64,000 nt of DNA from Rhizobiaceae bacterium (lineage in GTDB: Bacteria; Pseudomonadota; Alphaproteobacteria; Rhizobiales; Rhizobiaceae), in assembly GCA_017644105.1 (NCBI GenBank), contig JAEPMD010000001.1:1-64000 (forward strand), in the 5' to 3' direction. The position numbers and the translations under genes are program-made. Positions 63,199 to 64,000 of the stretch are shown piece by piece. The notes below the pieces were generated by a model, which was given only the letters and a program-made list of their open reading frames with translations, made no database searches and had not been told where the DNA came from. Every line of letters begins with the position of its first letter. Positions within the stretch are counted from its first letter, which is position 1.

Positions 63199-64000
63199 AT
63201 GAATGAAGATCAATCTTCGCTTCTCTCGTTACGAGGCCTGACCAAAATCTACGGCTCATTAATTGCCAATGATGCGGTTGATCTAAACGTATCCCCAGGG
63301 TCCATTCACGCAGTTTTGGGAGAAAACGGCGCTGGCAAATCGACATTGATGAAACTTGCCTATGGTGTCGTACCCCCCGATGCTGGCGAGATTTATTGGG
63401 AAGGCGAAAAGGTAGATCATTGGAATACATCGATCGCCCGAGAGCTTGGCATCGGGATGGTGTTCCAACATTTTTCACTCTTCGAAACCTTATCCGTTGT
63501 TGAAAATATTGCGCTCACCATTAAAGGCACACGCAAAGAACTCATCGAGCGCATTAACGACGTCAGTGCAGAATACCAACTTGAGATCGAGCCCGATGCA
63601 ATGGTGAGCTCTCTTTCTGTTGGCCAAAGACAGCGCGTTGAAATCATTCGCTGCTTATTACAAGATTTAAAACTCCTCATTTTGGATGAACCGACCTCGG
63701 TTCTCCCACCCCAGCATGTGCGCGCGCTGTTTGATGCTTTGCGCAAATTGCAAGACAATGGTGTTGCGATTTTATACATCTCACACAAACTGGAAGAAAT
63801 TCGCGAATTGTGTGACACAGCAACCATTCTTCGCAATGGCAAAGTCACCGGCATTATTGATCCAAACAAAAAGACGGCCCATGAACTAGCAACTCTAATG
63901 ATTGGTCGTGATATTCCGAAAATCGAACAACGCCAGAGCGCTAATAAAAGCGAAGCGGCTGTTCTTAAGATTACCAATTTATCCGTGACCAATCCGGATC
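63199..64000 (+). CDS. BMP-type ABC transporter ATP-binding protein, N-terminal part
   Basis: 267 residues seen before the window ends. Walker A LGENGAGKST (about residues 40-49), Q-loop MVFQHFSLF, signature LSVGQRQRVEI, Walker B LLILDEPTSVLPPQ and ISHKLEE; the frame then enters the linker toward the second domain, as in two-domain RbsA/YufO-type ATPases. It follows the BMP binding protein by 69 bp and should power the second nucleobase importer; permease genes are expected beyond the window. Confidence 0.94.
   Translation, partial: MNEDQSSLLSLRGLTKIYGSLIANDAVDLNVSPGSIHAVLGENGAGKSTLMKLAYGVVPPDAGEIYWEGEKVDHWNTSIARELGIGMVFQHFSLFETLSVVENIALTIKGTRKELIERINDVSAEYQLEIEPDAMVSSLSVGQRQRVEIIRCLLQDLKLLILDEPTSVLPPQHVRALFDALRKLQDNGVAILYISHKLEEIRELCDTATILRNGKVTGIIDPNKKTAHELATLMIGRDIPKIEQRQSANKSEAAVLKITNLSVTNPD

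Noticed and set aside
1-64000. tRNA, rRNA, CRISPR arrays, prophage genes, riboswitches
   Set aside because: No cloverleaf, repeat-spacer array, phage structural gene or recognisable riboswitch core was seen on reading both strands; subtle RNAs cannot be excluded without a covariance-model search.

Overview
The window reads as an accessory, metabolism-rich stretch of an alphaproteobacterial chromosome or large replicon. Supporting signs are the many periplasmic-binding-protein transporters (TRAP, sugar ABC, polyamine-type ABC, polar amino acid ABC and two BMP-type nucleobase ABC systems), FAD/GMC oxidoreductases, LacI/GntR/RpiR/Lrp/XRE-cupin regulators, a fused HyuA-HyuB hydantoinase/oxoprolinase, and moderate GC with AT-rich intergenic regions (judged by eye). 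No rRNA, tRNA or CRISPR array was seen. Genus cannot be told from the sequence; a marine or soil Hyphomicrobiales/Rhodobacterales-like bacterium is my inference.

Layout. 1-394: 3' end of an IS3-family insertion sequence. 0.4-5.8 kb: amino-acid catabolism (Lrp regulator, lysine-6-dehydrogenase-like enzyme, kbl-tdh threonine pathway), bracketed by two XRE-cupin regulators. 5.9-11.4 kb: cytosolic 5'-nucleotidase-like protein, SRPBCC protein with divergent WYL regulator, a coupled DUF2891/caspase-like secreted pair, and a MarR-like regulator. 11.5-18.1 kb: DctPQM TRAP transporter divergent from a 1199-residue hydantoinase/oxoprolinase. 18.1-36.7 kb: a LacI-regulated catabolic island. Two minus-strand transcription units carry a CoA-transferase, enoyl-CoA hydratase, aldehyde dehydrogenase, sugar ABC transporter, two GMC oxidoreductases, a Gfo/Idh oxidoreductase, a fumarate-reductase-like flavoprotein, VOC and Dabb proteins and LacI itself; a malonyl-CoA ligase gene is divergent. 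Three near-identical palindromes (TGGAACGTTCCA) tie the island together, two of them lying exactly between -35 and -10 hexamers.

36.7-38.7 kb: zinc-response pair (COG0523 GTPase plus DUF1826) behind a Zur-like palindrome. 39.2-48.9 kb: class III aminotransferase and RpiR regulator, then a BMP-type nucleobase ABC operon with an amidase and a CodA-like deaminase; its ATPase gene is interrupted by an in-frame TGA. 48.9-56.9 kb: GNAT protein, then a long minus-strand operon with a PotABCD-type transporter, an Asp/Glu/hydantoin racemase and a polar amino acid transporter lacking its own ATPase. A divergent GntR regulator at 57.1 kb has two phased operator-like sites.

57.9-64 kb, plus strand: a probable operon with an acylphosphatase-fold protein lacking the catalytic Arg, a Rieske ferredoxin-like protein, a separate mononuclear-iron oxygenase catalytic subunit without Rieske domain, a GST-like protein, an 8-oxoguanine-deaminase-like amidohydrolase, and a second BMP-type ABC transporter running off the window. 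The split Rieske/iron-domain/GST trio resembles the logic of the NdmC-NdmD-NdmE N7-demethylase of Pseudomonas putida and is the strongest candidate here for an undescribed system, perhaps for N-alkylated purines or similar heterocycles. Five substrate-binding-protein genes are immediately followed by a stem-loop, suggesting intercistronic mRNA elements.
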